A stretch of 64,000 nucleotides of DNA, from positions 45,817,156 to 45,881,155 of the forward strand of contig NC_062224.1 of assembly GCF_902686445.1 (NCBI RefSeq), read 5' to 3'. Below, one piece after another: positions 25,845 through 35,799 of this stretch. The translations under genes were made by a program, and so were the position numbers. This stretch comes from Sciurus carolinensis. Its lineage: Eukaryota; Chordata; Mammalia; Rodentia; Sciuridae. The first letter of the stretch is position 1. The number at the start of each line of letters is the position of its first letter. The notes beneath the pieces were generated by a model that made no database searches, was not told the DNA's origin, and was given only the letters and a program-made list of their open reading frames with translations.

Positions 25845-26205
25845 CATGGGTATGGTTTTAACTTTTGTCTTAGGATTTCCCTGATCTATAACAAAGGAAC
25901 ATGCAACATGTAAGACACCTATCTTCTCAAAATATTCCATGTCAAAAGGATGTATAAAAAGCACAAATTCAATACTGCTTAGGTTATTCAAATATAAAAT
26001 ACACAGTTTAGTGCCCTTGGGGTTGAATTCTTTGATTTGTGCAACAGAATAAGAATAGGGTTTTATCCTTGAAGTCCATGTCAATATCACAACTAAAACT
26101 AATATGGTAAGGTCTCTTTCAATATAATACTCCTTTAAAAAGTCCAAGGCAACCCTCCTCTAGCTAAGAAAAATATCACAAGCAGCATTAAGATGAAACT
26201 TCAGT

Positions 26206-26297
26206 AGGCTGGTAACATAGCTCAGAGGTAGAGAACCTGTCTATTGTGCCTGATGTTCAATCCCCAATACTACAAAAATTAAAAAATGAATTTTAAT
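26206..26297 (+). repeat. ID SINE with 16-bp target duplication
   Basis: GGCTGGTAACATAGCTCAGA GGTAGAGAACCTG and TGTTCAATCCCCAATACTAC are a diverged ID. AAGATGAAACTTCAGT at 26190-26205 recurs at 26298-26313 with one mismatch, which confirms retrotransposition. Confidence 0.85.
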
Positions 26298-26524
26298 AAG
26301 ATGAAACTTTAGTGTGTTTTTTTCCAGACTACTGCTGATTTAACAAACAGCCTGTCTAAGACTAGAACAACTAAGTAATGCCTAGGTTAAAGCTACAGAA
26401 ATAATAAACAATTTCTAGAAAAATTCTTTAAGATGTAGTTACATTAGTTAGCGTTAATATCAGACAAGAAATTGTGAATTGATGTAAGATATGTTTAAAA
26501 CAAACAATAAAATTTTAAATGAAC

Positions 26525-26705
26525 ATTTATTAAATGCTTAAATATACACTAGACACAATGTTTCACATGCCTCACTGAACCTTCCCAACTCTTAGATTAT
26601 CACATCCATTTTATAAAAAAGGAAATGTAAACACAGGGAGACTAATTTAGCCAAATGAGACAGCTAGTAAAATACAAGATCAACCAAAACTCTTAACTAC
26701 TATAC
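26525..26705 (-). repeat. MIR SINE
   Basis: Reverse MIR: GCCTCACTGAACCTTCCCAA, CATCCATTTTATAAAAAAGG AAATG and TAGCCAAATGAGACAGCTAG TAAAATA. Confidence 0.65.
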
Positions 26706-26879
26706 ATGTCCCCTTTAGAAAAAATAGTATTTCAAAAGGTGAATTCCAGAGGCATATGAAAGATCAAACTATGAAATGAATAGAAGAAATTCTAAGAAAG
26801 CATTTTTGTAATAGATGGATTAGGAAGGACTTATTACCCTCAAAGAAAAAAGGACACAAAAGAAGTCACTTAGTACAGA

Positions 26880-27250
26880 ATTATTTGTATCCAAGAGTTG
26901 GAGTCCTGGGCATCCATTATTCGATTAATTAATAAGCAATTTGTGCTTACTATACACATGAAATACTACAGTTAAAAACAATGAAATAGATGTACATTCA
27001 GTAACATGAACGGATCTCAAACAAGGCCATGTAAAAATAAAATAAAGAACAAAGGAACAGTCACATTAACACACATAAAGAACTACAAAATTTTACAAGA
27101 GCTATGTACCAAGGACATATCTAAAAACACATTGGATTTAGTAAAATCAGAGGTATGGAAAAGGAAATGGGTGTGGAGATTGGGAATGATGACAATGTAA
27201 CTCAAATGAGAGTATTCCTCTAAATAAGACTAAACTAACTCTATGCACCT
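26880..27250 (+). repeat. L1M 3' end fragment
   Basis: GAAATACTACAGTTAAAAAC AATGAAATAGATG and TTCAGTAACATGAACGGATC TCA match the 'cagcagttaaaaagaatga...aacatggatagatctc' portion of old L1 3' ends. Diverged, so moderate confidence. Confidence 0.45.
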
Positions 27251-28153
27251 GGAATGTTCTAAGCAATACAGTTACATAGACTACTATAGATTGAGGCATA
27301 TGTTTTAGAAATTCAATTTATACAAGATATTTTGATTTTAATTATGATAAATTTAAAAGTGGCATCTAATTTTTATAACTATGACATAAATATGCACAAA
27401 TGATCTAATAAAAGGAATACTAAACTAGTAATCTGAGAAGCTGTGATCTAGTCCAAGCTAACTGGTAATGTATCTCTTGGAATCTATTTAACTGTAAGAG
27501 GTTTTGGGTGATTCTCTCAAATCCATCCAGCTCCAAAATTATTTCACTTTACTTTCTTAATACTTAATCATATAAAATTATTTTCTCATACTCCAACTCC
27601 TCCCTCCCCTGCTGCTGCCCTTCTCCATCATAAAAGCAAAACACCCCTGCCAAAACACACCAAGTGTATCACAAAAACATTTAAAAAATGATATACCAAT
27701 AGAAATAATCAGCAACTTAGTTTTAGGGTAGAAAAGAGAAAACATAAAAGAGATACAGTGATTTCACAGCCTTTTCAAGTACCAACAAAGAAAAAGGCAA
27801 CTTGAGTCCTGGTTTAGGCAATAATCTCCATGATGGATTTTATTTAGTATATGCTATCCCACATGCCACTATATCTGTCTGGCATTACACCTTCTCAAAG
27901 CACATGTTCAAGTATCCTCTGGAGTTTCTACTTAAAGACTAAATTTCAGTTCAACTATAAAAGTTTTTGGATAAAATATGATATTGGACATGACGATCTT
28001 TCACATCAAAAATTATGATTCAAAAAATTGATAATATCTTAAATCAGCAAACTAGTTACACCCTGAACATGATCTACTTAACAACAAACAAACAAATGCC
28101 AATCCTTCTGTTAGAATTATGGATTATAGACTTCCAGAATAAAGATATCAAAA
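27251..28153. other. ZEB1 intron, no recognised feature
   Basis: Unique AT-rich DNA. A possible MIR-like patch at 27420-27570 is too weak to call. Confidence 0.35.
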
Positions 28154-28234
28154 GTCTAGGAATACAGCTCAGTTATGGAGGATGCCCAAAGCTCTCAGGG
28201 GGATCCACACACCATGCCAGAAAAAAAAAAAAAA
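28154..28234 (+). repeat. Probable ID SINE (degenerate)
   Basis: CTAGGAATACAGCTCAGTTA TGGAGGATGCCCAAAGCTCT ends in an A-run (28221-28234). The order fits an ID with internal loss. Confidence 0.4.
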
Positions 28235-28904
28235 GTGAAATCAAAATATATTGTAGGTTGGTGACCATGAATAGTAACTGAGATATCTAAAGAAGAACAG
28301 CATCCTATTTGATAACATTACCATCAGAATATTTTAAATATCTAAAAATTTGAAATTAGGAGATTTTAAAAAAGGAAAACAGGACTTTTGGTATAGAATA
28401 CAGCAATAAACATGAGAAATTACATAATTTGTAGACTTACAGTTCATTTATTTTTAAGTTTAAATATGGATGGGGACGGGAAATGAAAGGGAATTAAGAG
28501 ATCACAAAATATCAGTTACCAATAATTTCTGCACAGATGTAGCTGTTATCGCAAGAGATGATTTTTACAGGCTACTATAACATAAGGTCTTCTATGAACA
28601 GATATAGTTTATACCTCAAACTCCATGTGTCAATCTCAATAAATATAAAATTCTAATCATGATGAGAAATGTACATAATAGTCCTCATTTATTGTTTCAT
28701 GATTTGAAAGTTTTAAACAACTTTTACTTAAGTATATAATTGCCCCATTTTATTATTAGTTGCTGTTACTCTCTTACTATGACTAAATTTTACATTAAAT
28801 TTTATCCTAGCTATGTACAGGAAAAAACAGCACTGTATATAAAGGTTTCAGTACTATTGAAGATTTAGGGGCACTGGTAGGACATCTTGGAACATGTCCC
28901 CCTT

Positions 28905-29050
28905 TAAGAGAGGACTGCTGTACAGTTGTGTGCTGCATAACAAATGTTTTGGCCAGTGGAAAAACTGCATATCCAGTGGTGATCCTCCATTGTATTGCTT
29001 GGTGATGTAACAGTCATCTTAATTTGTATAATACACTGATATTTTCACAC
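28905..29050. repeat. DNA-transposon-like fossil
   Basis: TACAGTTGTGTGCTGCATAA CAAATGTTTTGGCCAGTGGA and GCATATCCAGTGGTGATCCT resemble a Tc1/mariner-class MER repeat ('cagtcgtgtgccgcataacgacgtttcggtcaacgacgg'). Subfamily not fixed. Confidence 0.4.
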
Positions 29051-29934
29051 ACTGATAAAATCTCCTAATCACACATTTCTAAGAGTATTCCCATGTTGTT
29101 AACTGACACAGAACTGATACAGGACTATATACAGTCTATATACTATATGTCTTCTCTACATAGCAAACATATATTAAATAGCAGAAGCAATTTGAAGAAA
29201 TAAATCAGAAAAATTAACTTCTTAGAGAATGAAAAAATAATCTAATAAAGTTCCATAGATTTAATAAAAATATACATGCAAACTTGGTTTTTGTTTTGTG
29301 TTTGCTCTTCTTTGGGAAATCTTTCCATATATCTACATACATGATGTACTTCCAAAGTATGTTTTAACAAATTAATGAAGTATGTTCTAAGTGTCAATTT
29401 TTATTCCTGAAAACAATCCTAAAGAAAATTTTACTTACTAAAGTACAGTTATTTAAATAATACATTGTCATATTTTCCAGCAACCCAGTGTCAAGTTAAA
29501 AATCAGCATAACCCAACTCGATAAAGTTTAAAATCCAGACTTGCTCACTCTATATTGGAAACTTTTATGTGGCAAAACTGATGTCCTAAAATGCTGCTTT
29601 TAGGAATATAATATTCAAAACACTGTCTAAACCAAAGAAAAGATTATTTACTTTGGTAATACCTAAAGATCAGATTCACGTTTTTAAAGATGTATGTCTT
29701 TATTATCATTTCATAACAATTCAAGTGAATCTTTGAAAACTGCTGCAGTGGTCAAAATATATTTACTTTGCTTTATGTCAACTGGGTGACTCCTCTGTGT
29801 ACAACAGTGCAGTTCAAATACAAAATTTTAATTAGTGTCACAACAAAACATTTTCTACTACATACTTACCAATCTATACAACTTTTAGCCTATGTCATAG
29901 TTATTCAGCTAGTAATATGTGCATCATTATCATT
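29051..29934. other. ZEB1 intron, no recognised feature
   Basis: Unique AT-rich DNA. The stretch 28235-28904 is also unassigned. Confidence 0.4.
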
Positions 29935-29949
29935 TAAAAGGATATTTTT

Positions 29950-30079
29950 TAAAAAATATTTTTAGTTATAGATAAACACAATACCTTTATTTATTTATTT
30001 TTATGTGGTGCTGAGGATCAAACCCAGTGCTTCACATGTGCTAGGCAAGCATTCCACCACTGAGCTACAACCCCAGGCC
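29950..30079 (-). repeat. ID SINE with sciurid tail and 15-bp target duplication
   Basis: The reverse complement is GTAGCTCAGTGGTGGAATGC, TTGCCTAGCACATGTGAAGC, ACTGGGTTTGATCCTCAGCA CCAC, then AATAAATAAATAAAGGTATT. TAAAAGGATATTTTT at 29935-29949 recurs at 30080-30094 with one mismatch. Confidence 0.95.
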
Positions 30080-30094
30080 TAAAAGGATCTTTTT

Positions 30095-33000
30095 AAAAAT
30101 CACTTTTCAGGGCACTTTTCTAATTTAAAATTTTCCAAATTTTCTCTCAATTTTGCACTTTTATTTTAGCTTATAGCTCTATTAGAAATACATTTCCCAT
30201 AAATTAATAGTCATGCTGCAAAGATTAAGAAATCTTTTCAACCTTAAATACTATTTCTACAATTTCATCAAGTCATCTAATCACTCATTGCACTCTTGCA
30301 CCCTAATGCATGTCTTCTTTCAACATCTGTATGATTTTTCTCCTGTTCTGCAATTCAACATAGGTAGTTACAAGAAGGTAACAGCATAATTCCACATGAT
30401 ATTGCATCTGTGTCTACATGTGGCTCTAATCACACACTTAGAAGTGATTTATACAAAGAAAAGCAAAAGGAGGCATAAAAACACAACTATGAGAAATAAT
30501 TATGCTATTATTTTTTAAATATTATCCCCAATTTGATAGGAATTTCTCATCACATGCTTCAAAGCTACTAAAACTGCAAACAGGAGGTAGGGAATTTCAA
30601 AAATATTGGGAGACTAAAAAAGGAAACGGAAAAAGACGTATTAAACAAATATTTATCATGCTTTTATATCAGGATTATCTTAACAAGTAATTCATGTTTA
30701 CTATTTATAAAATGCTTGTAAGTTAGGCTTTATGCTCAATTACATACATCATAATTCTGTAGTAAAGTTTTTCAATTCATCAAAAAGTGAATCACACCTA
30801 TTTAATTATTGAACTCTTAGGAATTAGAATACAGAATTAAAGAAATACCTGACAGGAAATGAAAAACTATATTTGCGTGTGCACACACGCACGCGCACAT
30901 GCACACACTATCCATGAAAAGTTCATACAGGCTAACCTGGCTAACCTGACAATTCAGGTAATACTTTAATTCAAGACTACTGCACTATGGTACTGGTATG
31001 AGTACATTTATGGAAACACCATTAAAAATAATTAGGAAAATAAATATTCCTAACATTCAACTTAATGAAAGGCTTAAAGTTTATAGTTATATAATCTTAG
31101 GGACACACACGAAAAAGATCAAATACATTAAGTTCTATGCAATTATGTATATGTAAAAGTAATAATTTTAACTTACAAACTGCTGAAAGTAGTAATTCTT
31201 TGAATACAAGCAAGCAACAATTAATAAACTATAGAGACTCACTACACTTAAATCCACAAATCAAACATATCCTTAATTTATAATAAGTAAATTTACAATG
31301 TATACACTATCAATTCTTAACTAAGGAAATGGGATGGGGAAGGGTCACCAGTAGGAAATGAATCTGAAGGGGAAAGAAAAGGTAAAATTTAAAAATCACT
31401 AACATCTGAGAGTACTGGTTAACAAAACTTTAGTAGTTATCTGGCATCCCTCTATATTCCAACACTACATAAGTTAGGGAAAAATTAGACATGGTATTAT
31501 TATCAATCAATTGTTTTCCTTAGCATACTTAACCATTTACACCTTTTTATATCTAAAATAATAAAATTTTCAGGAAACCTATGAACAAAAGAGATTAAAA
31601 ACTACAGACAGTACACACTGCAAATAGAGGCAATCTTTAAATTTTCTTCTCCAAGCCTAATAAAACAAAACTGTTTAAAAAAAGAAATATAACTGCTTTA
31701 ATGGAAGACTAAAATAATATCAATCTCAATTCAAGATTTAAAAAGCTAAAGTTTATAAGATTATTCAAATTAAAATATATCTATTTCTTTCTAGTCTCCA
31801 TAAACAAGGAAATGCTTCTGTCTAATTTTCCTGGGCTAGTTTTAAGTAACAATAAGATTCAAAATTATACAGCAGATCCCAATCAGCACAGAAGACAGAC
31901 AGACTTATGACACAACTATATCCATAATCATTTTTGTTAGCATCCTCTACTGGTGGTTTCCAAAGACAGCAAGAAGAAATGGTGCTAATGACAGAAAAAT
32001 ATGTACCTGCTATTCCATCTAAGGTGAATCAATCAGTATGTGGTCATTAGTAGCTAGAGTACATTTCTCAAGGAAAAAAAAAAAAAACCACATCACAAAG
32101 AAAGCAAAATGTGGAAAATCAGAAAAGAATTTTTAAAATACGACAGAGCATTAAATTACAAATGGCAATAATCAATTCAAGCAATTCTAATGTCACTCCT
32201 TTATAGATGACTAACAGCATTACCATAAAGTTACCACACAACGCTTGATGCTTTAGCCAAACCTTACTCAACTGACTTACCCCTGTCAAGTCATATTACT
32301 TGATATTCCCATTAACATTGCAGCCTGCAGATATATTCCAGAAAGGAAATTAAAACGTTTCACTGAAGGTTTAGCAGTAAAATCTGCATACCTTATTTCA
32401 AAATTAATAAAAATATTATGTACACATAAACATAAAATACCTCTATGACTATCTCCCACTGTACATACCACCATTTCATTAAAAGGATTTAAGAATTGTT
32501 TCCAGGCAATTCTGTCCAAAAACACATCTGCAACTCAAAGATGACTGCGTTGCTAAGAAATATTAACCAGCACCTATCCTGAGATTTCCCAATACAACGG
32601 CATGTAACTTCACTTTAATTTGCAAAAATATGAGGCTAAATCAAATAGCATGGCTGTAATGATCAGCAATGGATAAAATGCATGAGAACAAAAAGAAATG
32701 AATGGATAGAGCCAAAAGTGAAGAAAATGGAAGATACCTGTATAGTGCTATCTTAAACACCTTTTGTTTTCTGAGAGTAATGCATACTGCAGACAAGGCT
32801 TTTTGTGCTAAAAAGCCCCAAATCTGTTTTTCTAATATTAAACACAAAGGAAAAATACTGACAGCAAGCGTGGTAAATAAATCCCTCCCTCGAGAATGAA
32901 AGCAGCAGACAAGAGGGGGCTGACATACATGCAGGAGAAAACTAAACACCATCTTTTTTCTACCTGCACAAGTTGCCATTTGCTGCAGCGATCAAGAATC

Positions 33001-33129
33001 TCTTTTTCCTGTTGATTTCAAGTACCTTTCAGGAGAGCTTTTTCCCCTTTAAGTCATCTGTTGATATGTCTTAGGAGTATAATATTCATATCACAGAATG
33101 TCTAGGAGAAAAATCCATTCTTTCCTGTT
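30095..33129. other. ZEB1 intron, repeat-poor promoter-proximal stretch
   Basis: Three kilobases without a recognised interspersed repeat, unusual for this window, running into the alternative first exon. It contains a 34-bp alternating purine-pyrimidine run (30875-30908). No exon is recognised. Confidence 0.45.
30875..30908. repeat. Alternating purine-pyrimidine tract
   Basis: GCGTGTGCACACACGCACGC followed by GCACATGCACACAC. Partly self-complementary, with Z-DNA potential. Confidence 0.8.
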
Positions 33130-33154
33130 CAGGTAAACATGTTTACAGCAGCTG
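33130..33154. promoter_or_regulatory. Palindromic forkhead-like site with flanking E-boxes
   Basis: GTAAACATGTTTAC (33133-33146) is a perfect 14-bp palindrome made of two inverted forkhead cores (GTAAACA/TGTTTAC). It overlaps CAGGTA (33130-33135) and is followed by CAGCTG (33149-33154). It lies in repeat-free DNA about 140 bp downstream of the alternative ZEB1 donor, a plausible place for an intronic regulatory element. Function is inferred. Confidence 0.4.
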
Positions 33155-33282
33155 CACAGTCGCTGGGTGGTTCAGACTCACATGTCACACACATGTCGTC
33201 AGCAACAAGAAAAGCCCCTTTCTCTGGCGATCAACATTTTAAATAAGGTAAAAAGCGAGCAGCCCTTTCCGAACCAACTTAC

Positions 33283-33289
33283 CTTTCAT
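33283..33289 (-). CDS. ZEB1: ZEB1 alternative first coding exon (Met-Lys start)
   Basis: On the minus strand the bases ATG AAA G are followed directly by GTAAGT, a consensus splice donor (33282-33277). The single trailing G leaves the same phase as the canonical exon, so splicing to the shared exon 2 would give Met-Lys-Val-Thr-Asn... in place of the 19-residue basic N-terminus. I recall a human ZEB1 isoform that starts MKVTNYN, and this exon fits it. Only seven coding bases are present. The upstream 5'UTR and its start site are not defined by sequence alone, but a TATA-like core lies about 580 bp upstream at 33872-33880. The exon sits 2.2 kb downstream of the canonical one, at the edge of the CpG island. 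The exact donor and phase match make chance unlikely. Transcription from here is inferred. Confidence 0.75.
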
Positions 33290-33871
33290 AAAGCCACATC
33301 AGCAACAGCCGCAACAGCTCAATATAGAACACACACTATGTGACGCTAAAACAGGAAATTAAAATTGCAATAGCCTATGCTCTGCTCCTTGCCATAACAA
33401 GTCATCTCTCCACAATGAGGATACCACATATACCTTTCGGTCGTAACTAACAGACCGTCTTTAAAATGCATATTTATTTGAAAATCTAAAATCATTCATG
33501 GAAGCAGTGATTTTAATGTCGGCTCAAATATGTTAAAAATATGTTTACGACTGGAAGAAAACATCTTGGAACAGCCTAAAACCTTCCTATCTGCTTCTAG
33601 ACAGGAAATCCCACACAAAATCTAAAATTGCCAGGAAAGGTTACAAAACCTCGCGTTTCGCATCCCAGAGGGGAGGGAGAAAGAGAGCCCAGGCGCGGGG
33701 GGTGCACGGGGGGAGCGCGCGAGAGTTTTCACTTAAACACATATTTCCTCATTTTCTGGACGCTACACCGATCCCATCAGGGCGCATTTATTCCCCCACT
33801 CTTTAAAAACTCGTCGAAAAAATAACGCAGGAGCCAAAATGAGCTCCTGGGTCCGAAACGTACGCGTAATT

Positions 33872-33880
33872 CCTTATATA
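33872..33880 (-). promoter_or_regulatory. TATA-like box upstream of the alternative ZEB1 exon
   Basis: The minus strand reads CTATATAAGG, a strong TATA-box match, inside otherwise CpG-rich DNA. A start about 30 bp downstream (near 33845) would give a first exon of about 560 bp ending at the ATGAAAG donor. The plus strand also has an AT-rich reading (TTATATAG), so direction is not certain. Confidence 0.45.
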
Positions 33881-35504
33881 GACTCGGCCGCGGCCAGCGC
33901 AGGGCCGTTGCCGCCCATTATTATACAAACAGGTACCCGGCGCGGGCGGGGGCATCTCTCCGCCGCGCTCCCGCCGCCCCCGGCCGGCCAGTCTCGCCCC
34001 TTTCGCCACAGGAACTGTCCAGACAATAACAATCAGCAGACATTTCACCGCTGAGCAGAAGGAAGAGAAGGCACAGAATCGCCCCCAGATAAGCAGAAAT
34101 ACAATCAACTTACAACGTCTCTTCAAACTGGAAAAGGCGACCGTGCAACCACCACATGTTCGGGTCTCGATCTCTCTCCTTGTTTCTCTGTCTCTCTCTT
34201 TTTTTAAAAACTCTCACGCCAAGCAGAGGGGTGTGTGTTTCCCTGGCACATCAGCACAAATCAATAAACACTGCAGCTGCGGCATGAGCAGCAGCCCCGC
34301 GCGTCCGTCGGTCCGTCCGCCCCCTCCCCCACCCTCCTTCCACCCGAGACCCAGAGCGCCATCCAAGCTCCATTATCCGGCTTCAGCACTCCGTGCGTCC
34401 GGCCCAGGTAATAACTTCCCCAAAAACCGAAAGAGAAAAGAGAGGCGTAAGCACACAGTCCCATCCCGGCGCCCAGAGCGAGTCCTGCTCAGGGAGGGGG
34501 ATCTGTCTTTGGTGCTTCCAGATCTCTTGAAACCAGGTAATAACTCCACAAACACACCCGCTGCCCGAGCTCGCCGCCATCCACAGAGCTGCCTGGCAGC
34601 AGCAAGTAGGTGCCCGTTCCTGCCTGTCCCCCCTGTGCCGCCCCACCAGCTCCGCACAAAATGGGGACCTCCCTCGCACGGATCCGCGCCCCAAGATCGG
34701 GAGCTCGGGGGCAAAGTGGCCGGGGGTGCAGAGGGAGGAGGGGCGTGTAGGGACCCGCGTCTCTCGAGCCCCGTTCCGCGAGCGCGCTGGTCACAACTTT
34801 ACCGCCGCCGGCCGAGCCGGGTCCGCCCGCCGCGCGCACCGCCGGCGCCCGCGCACACGCGCGCACGGACAACACGCAGCCGGGCCGTCCGTCCCGCCGC
34901 CGTCGCCGCCGCCCGCCGCGCGCCCGCAGCCCTGCCCGAGCCGCGGGCCCCGGACTCCAGCGCCCGCCGTGGCCGTGGCGCGCGGAAGCCACTTTGCACG
35001 GTCAGCGCCGGGCACAAGTTTGTTCCTAGGCTCCCGGGGGCCTGGGCGCTGAGGGAGCAGAACGCAGAGAGGGTTGAAGAGGAGGGGGAGAGGGAGGCGC
35101 CGAGGGGCGAAAAGAGTGGGGAAAAGTGAGAAAAGAAGCAACAGTCGCTCCACCCGAGACCAGAAAAGTGGCCGGCCGCGTCCCTGCCGGCCGCCCTGCG
35201 CCGGGGATGCGGCGGCGGCGGCGGCTAACGGTCCAGGGAGGCGGCAGGGGCGGCAGGAGCCGCTAGGCGGAGAGAGACCAGGTAAGAGACATAACGGTTC
35301 AGGGAGAGCGAGCGGCCGCGGCGCGGCTCCGGCAGTGGCGGCAGCGGAGGGGGGCAGAGAGCACTACTTTCTACTTTCCCACTCCACTTTGCCCGTCCCT
35401 GCCCCGGCCGCCCCCAACCCGGCTCGCCCCCCTCATCCCCGGGGGCGCCCCGGCTGCCCGGCTCCCCCTGACTCCGCCGCTCCCCGGTCCCCTCCGCCAC
35501 TCAC

Positions 35505-35562
35505 CGTTATTGCGCCGCGGGTTCGCCTGCTTTCTGCGCTTACACCTGGGGCCATCCGCCAT
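35505..35562 (-). CDS. ZEB1: ZEB1 canonical first coding exon
   Basis: The minus strand reads ATG then codons for MADGPRCKRRKQANPRRNN plus one extra G, followed at once by a GTGAGT splice donor (35504 downwards). This peptide is the N-terminus I know for ZEB1 (TCF8/deltaEF1), a nuclear zinc-finger and homeodomain repressor that binds CAGGTG/CAGGTA E-boxes, silences E-cadherin and drives epithelial-mesenchymal transition. The exon carries only the basic N-terminal stretch (CKRRKQANPRR). The zinc fingers, CtBP-binding region and homeodomain lie in later exons outside the window. The phase-1 end fits a shared exon 2 starting inside the Val codon of VTNYN. The ATG has a good context (GGATCATGG). 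The reading frame stays open past the donor to about 35371, but that part is intron. The gene runs leftward and its promoter lies to the right, inside a CpG island. Confidence 0.95.
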
Positions 35563-35597
35563 GATCCTCTCGCTTGTGTCTAAATGCTCGAGTCACC

Positions 35598-35661
35598 TCC
35601 TCCCCCTCCCTCCCTCCCCCTTCCCCCCCACCCCTCCGCCTCCACCCCTCCCCCCTCCCCA
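35598..35661 (-). promoter_or_regulatory. G-rich tract in the ZEB1 leader/promoter
   Basis: On the ZEB1 sense strand this 64-bp stretch is almost entirely G with A/T/C interruptions and includes at least eight runs of three or more G with short loops. It therefore has G-quadruplex potential in DNA, and in RNA if transcribed. It ends about 35 bp upstream of the start codon. Such C/G-rich runs also bind SP/KLF-type factors. Confidence 0.6.
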
Positions 35662-35671
35662 CCGCACCTGG

Positions 35672-35696
35672 TTTACGACACTCGCGGCTTTACGAC
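35672..35696. promoter_or_regulatory. Paired TTTACGAC octamers
   Basis: Two exact copies of TTTACGAC (35672-35679 and 35689-35696) lie 17 bp apart in the same orientation in the ZEB1 core promoter. Read on the ZEB1 sense strand they are GTCGTAAA, which resembles posterior HOX/CDX-class homeodomain sites. The binding factor is inferred, not shown. Confidence 0.4.
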
Positions 35697-35799
35697 ATCA
35701 CCTTCCTTACACCTAGAGGCGCTCGCTCTACGGCCGGAACCTTGTTGCTAAGGGCTGGACGGTTTGCGGCAACCTAGGACGCTGCGGAGTTTGAATTGA

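Larger units (their letters stand above)
1..35504 (-). other. ZEB1: ZEB1 intron 1 (partial, continues beyond position 1)
   Basis: The canonical intron starts with GTGAGT at 35504 and runs leftward out of the window. I looked for the known exon 2 start (coding VTNYN...) and saw nothing like it, in keeping with the very long first intron of ZEB1 in other mammals. The alternative first exon lies inside it. The rest is AT-rich unique sequence with SINE, LINE, LTR and DNA-transposon fossils, listed separately. Confidence 0.85.

Noticed and set aside
25782..26147. 121-codon minus-strand open frame
   Set aside because: It starts in unique AT-rich DNA and runs into the CA microsatellite. No homology and no splice signals support it.
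34489..34992. 167-codon minus-strand open frame in intron 1
   Set aside because: In ZEB1 orientation but compositionally biased, with no splice context or known domain.
34143..35129. 328-codon open frame on the plus strand, longest in the window
   Set aside because: It lies wholly in the CpG island, antisense to ZEB1. It encodes low-complexity Arg/Pro/Ala-rich sequence with no recognisable domain, and overlapping frames on both strands are equally open. This is expected of stop-poor GC-rich DNA.
35371..35504. Continuation of the ZEB1 exon 1 frame past the donor
   Set aside because: The sequence after AACG is a consensus GTGAGT donor and the known ZEB1 protein continues with VTNYN, so this extension is intronic.
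35074..35583. 169-codon plus-strand open frame over ZEB1 exon 1
   Set aside because: Antisense shadow of the ZEB1 exon and promoter with Pro/Arg-rich content and no homology I recognise.
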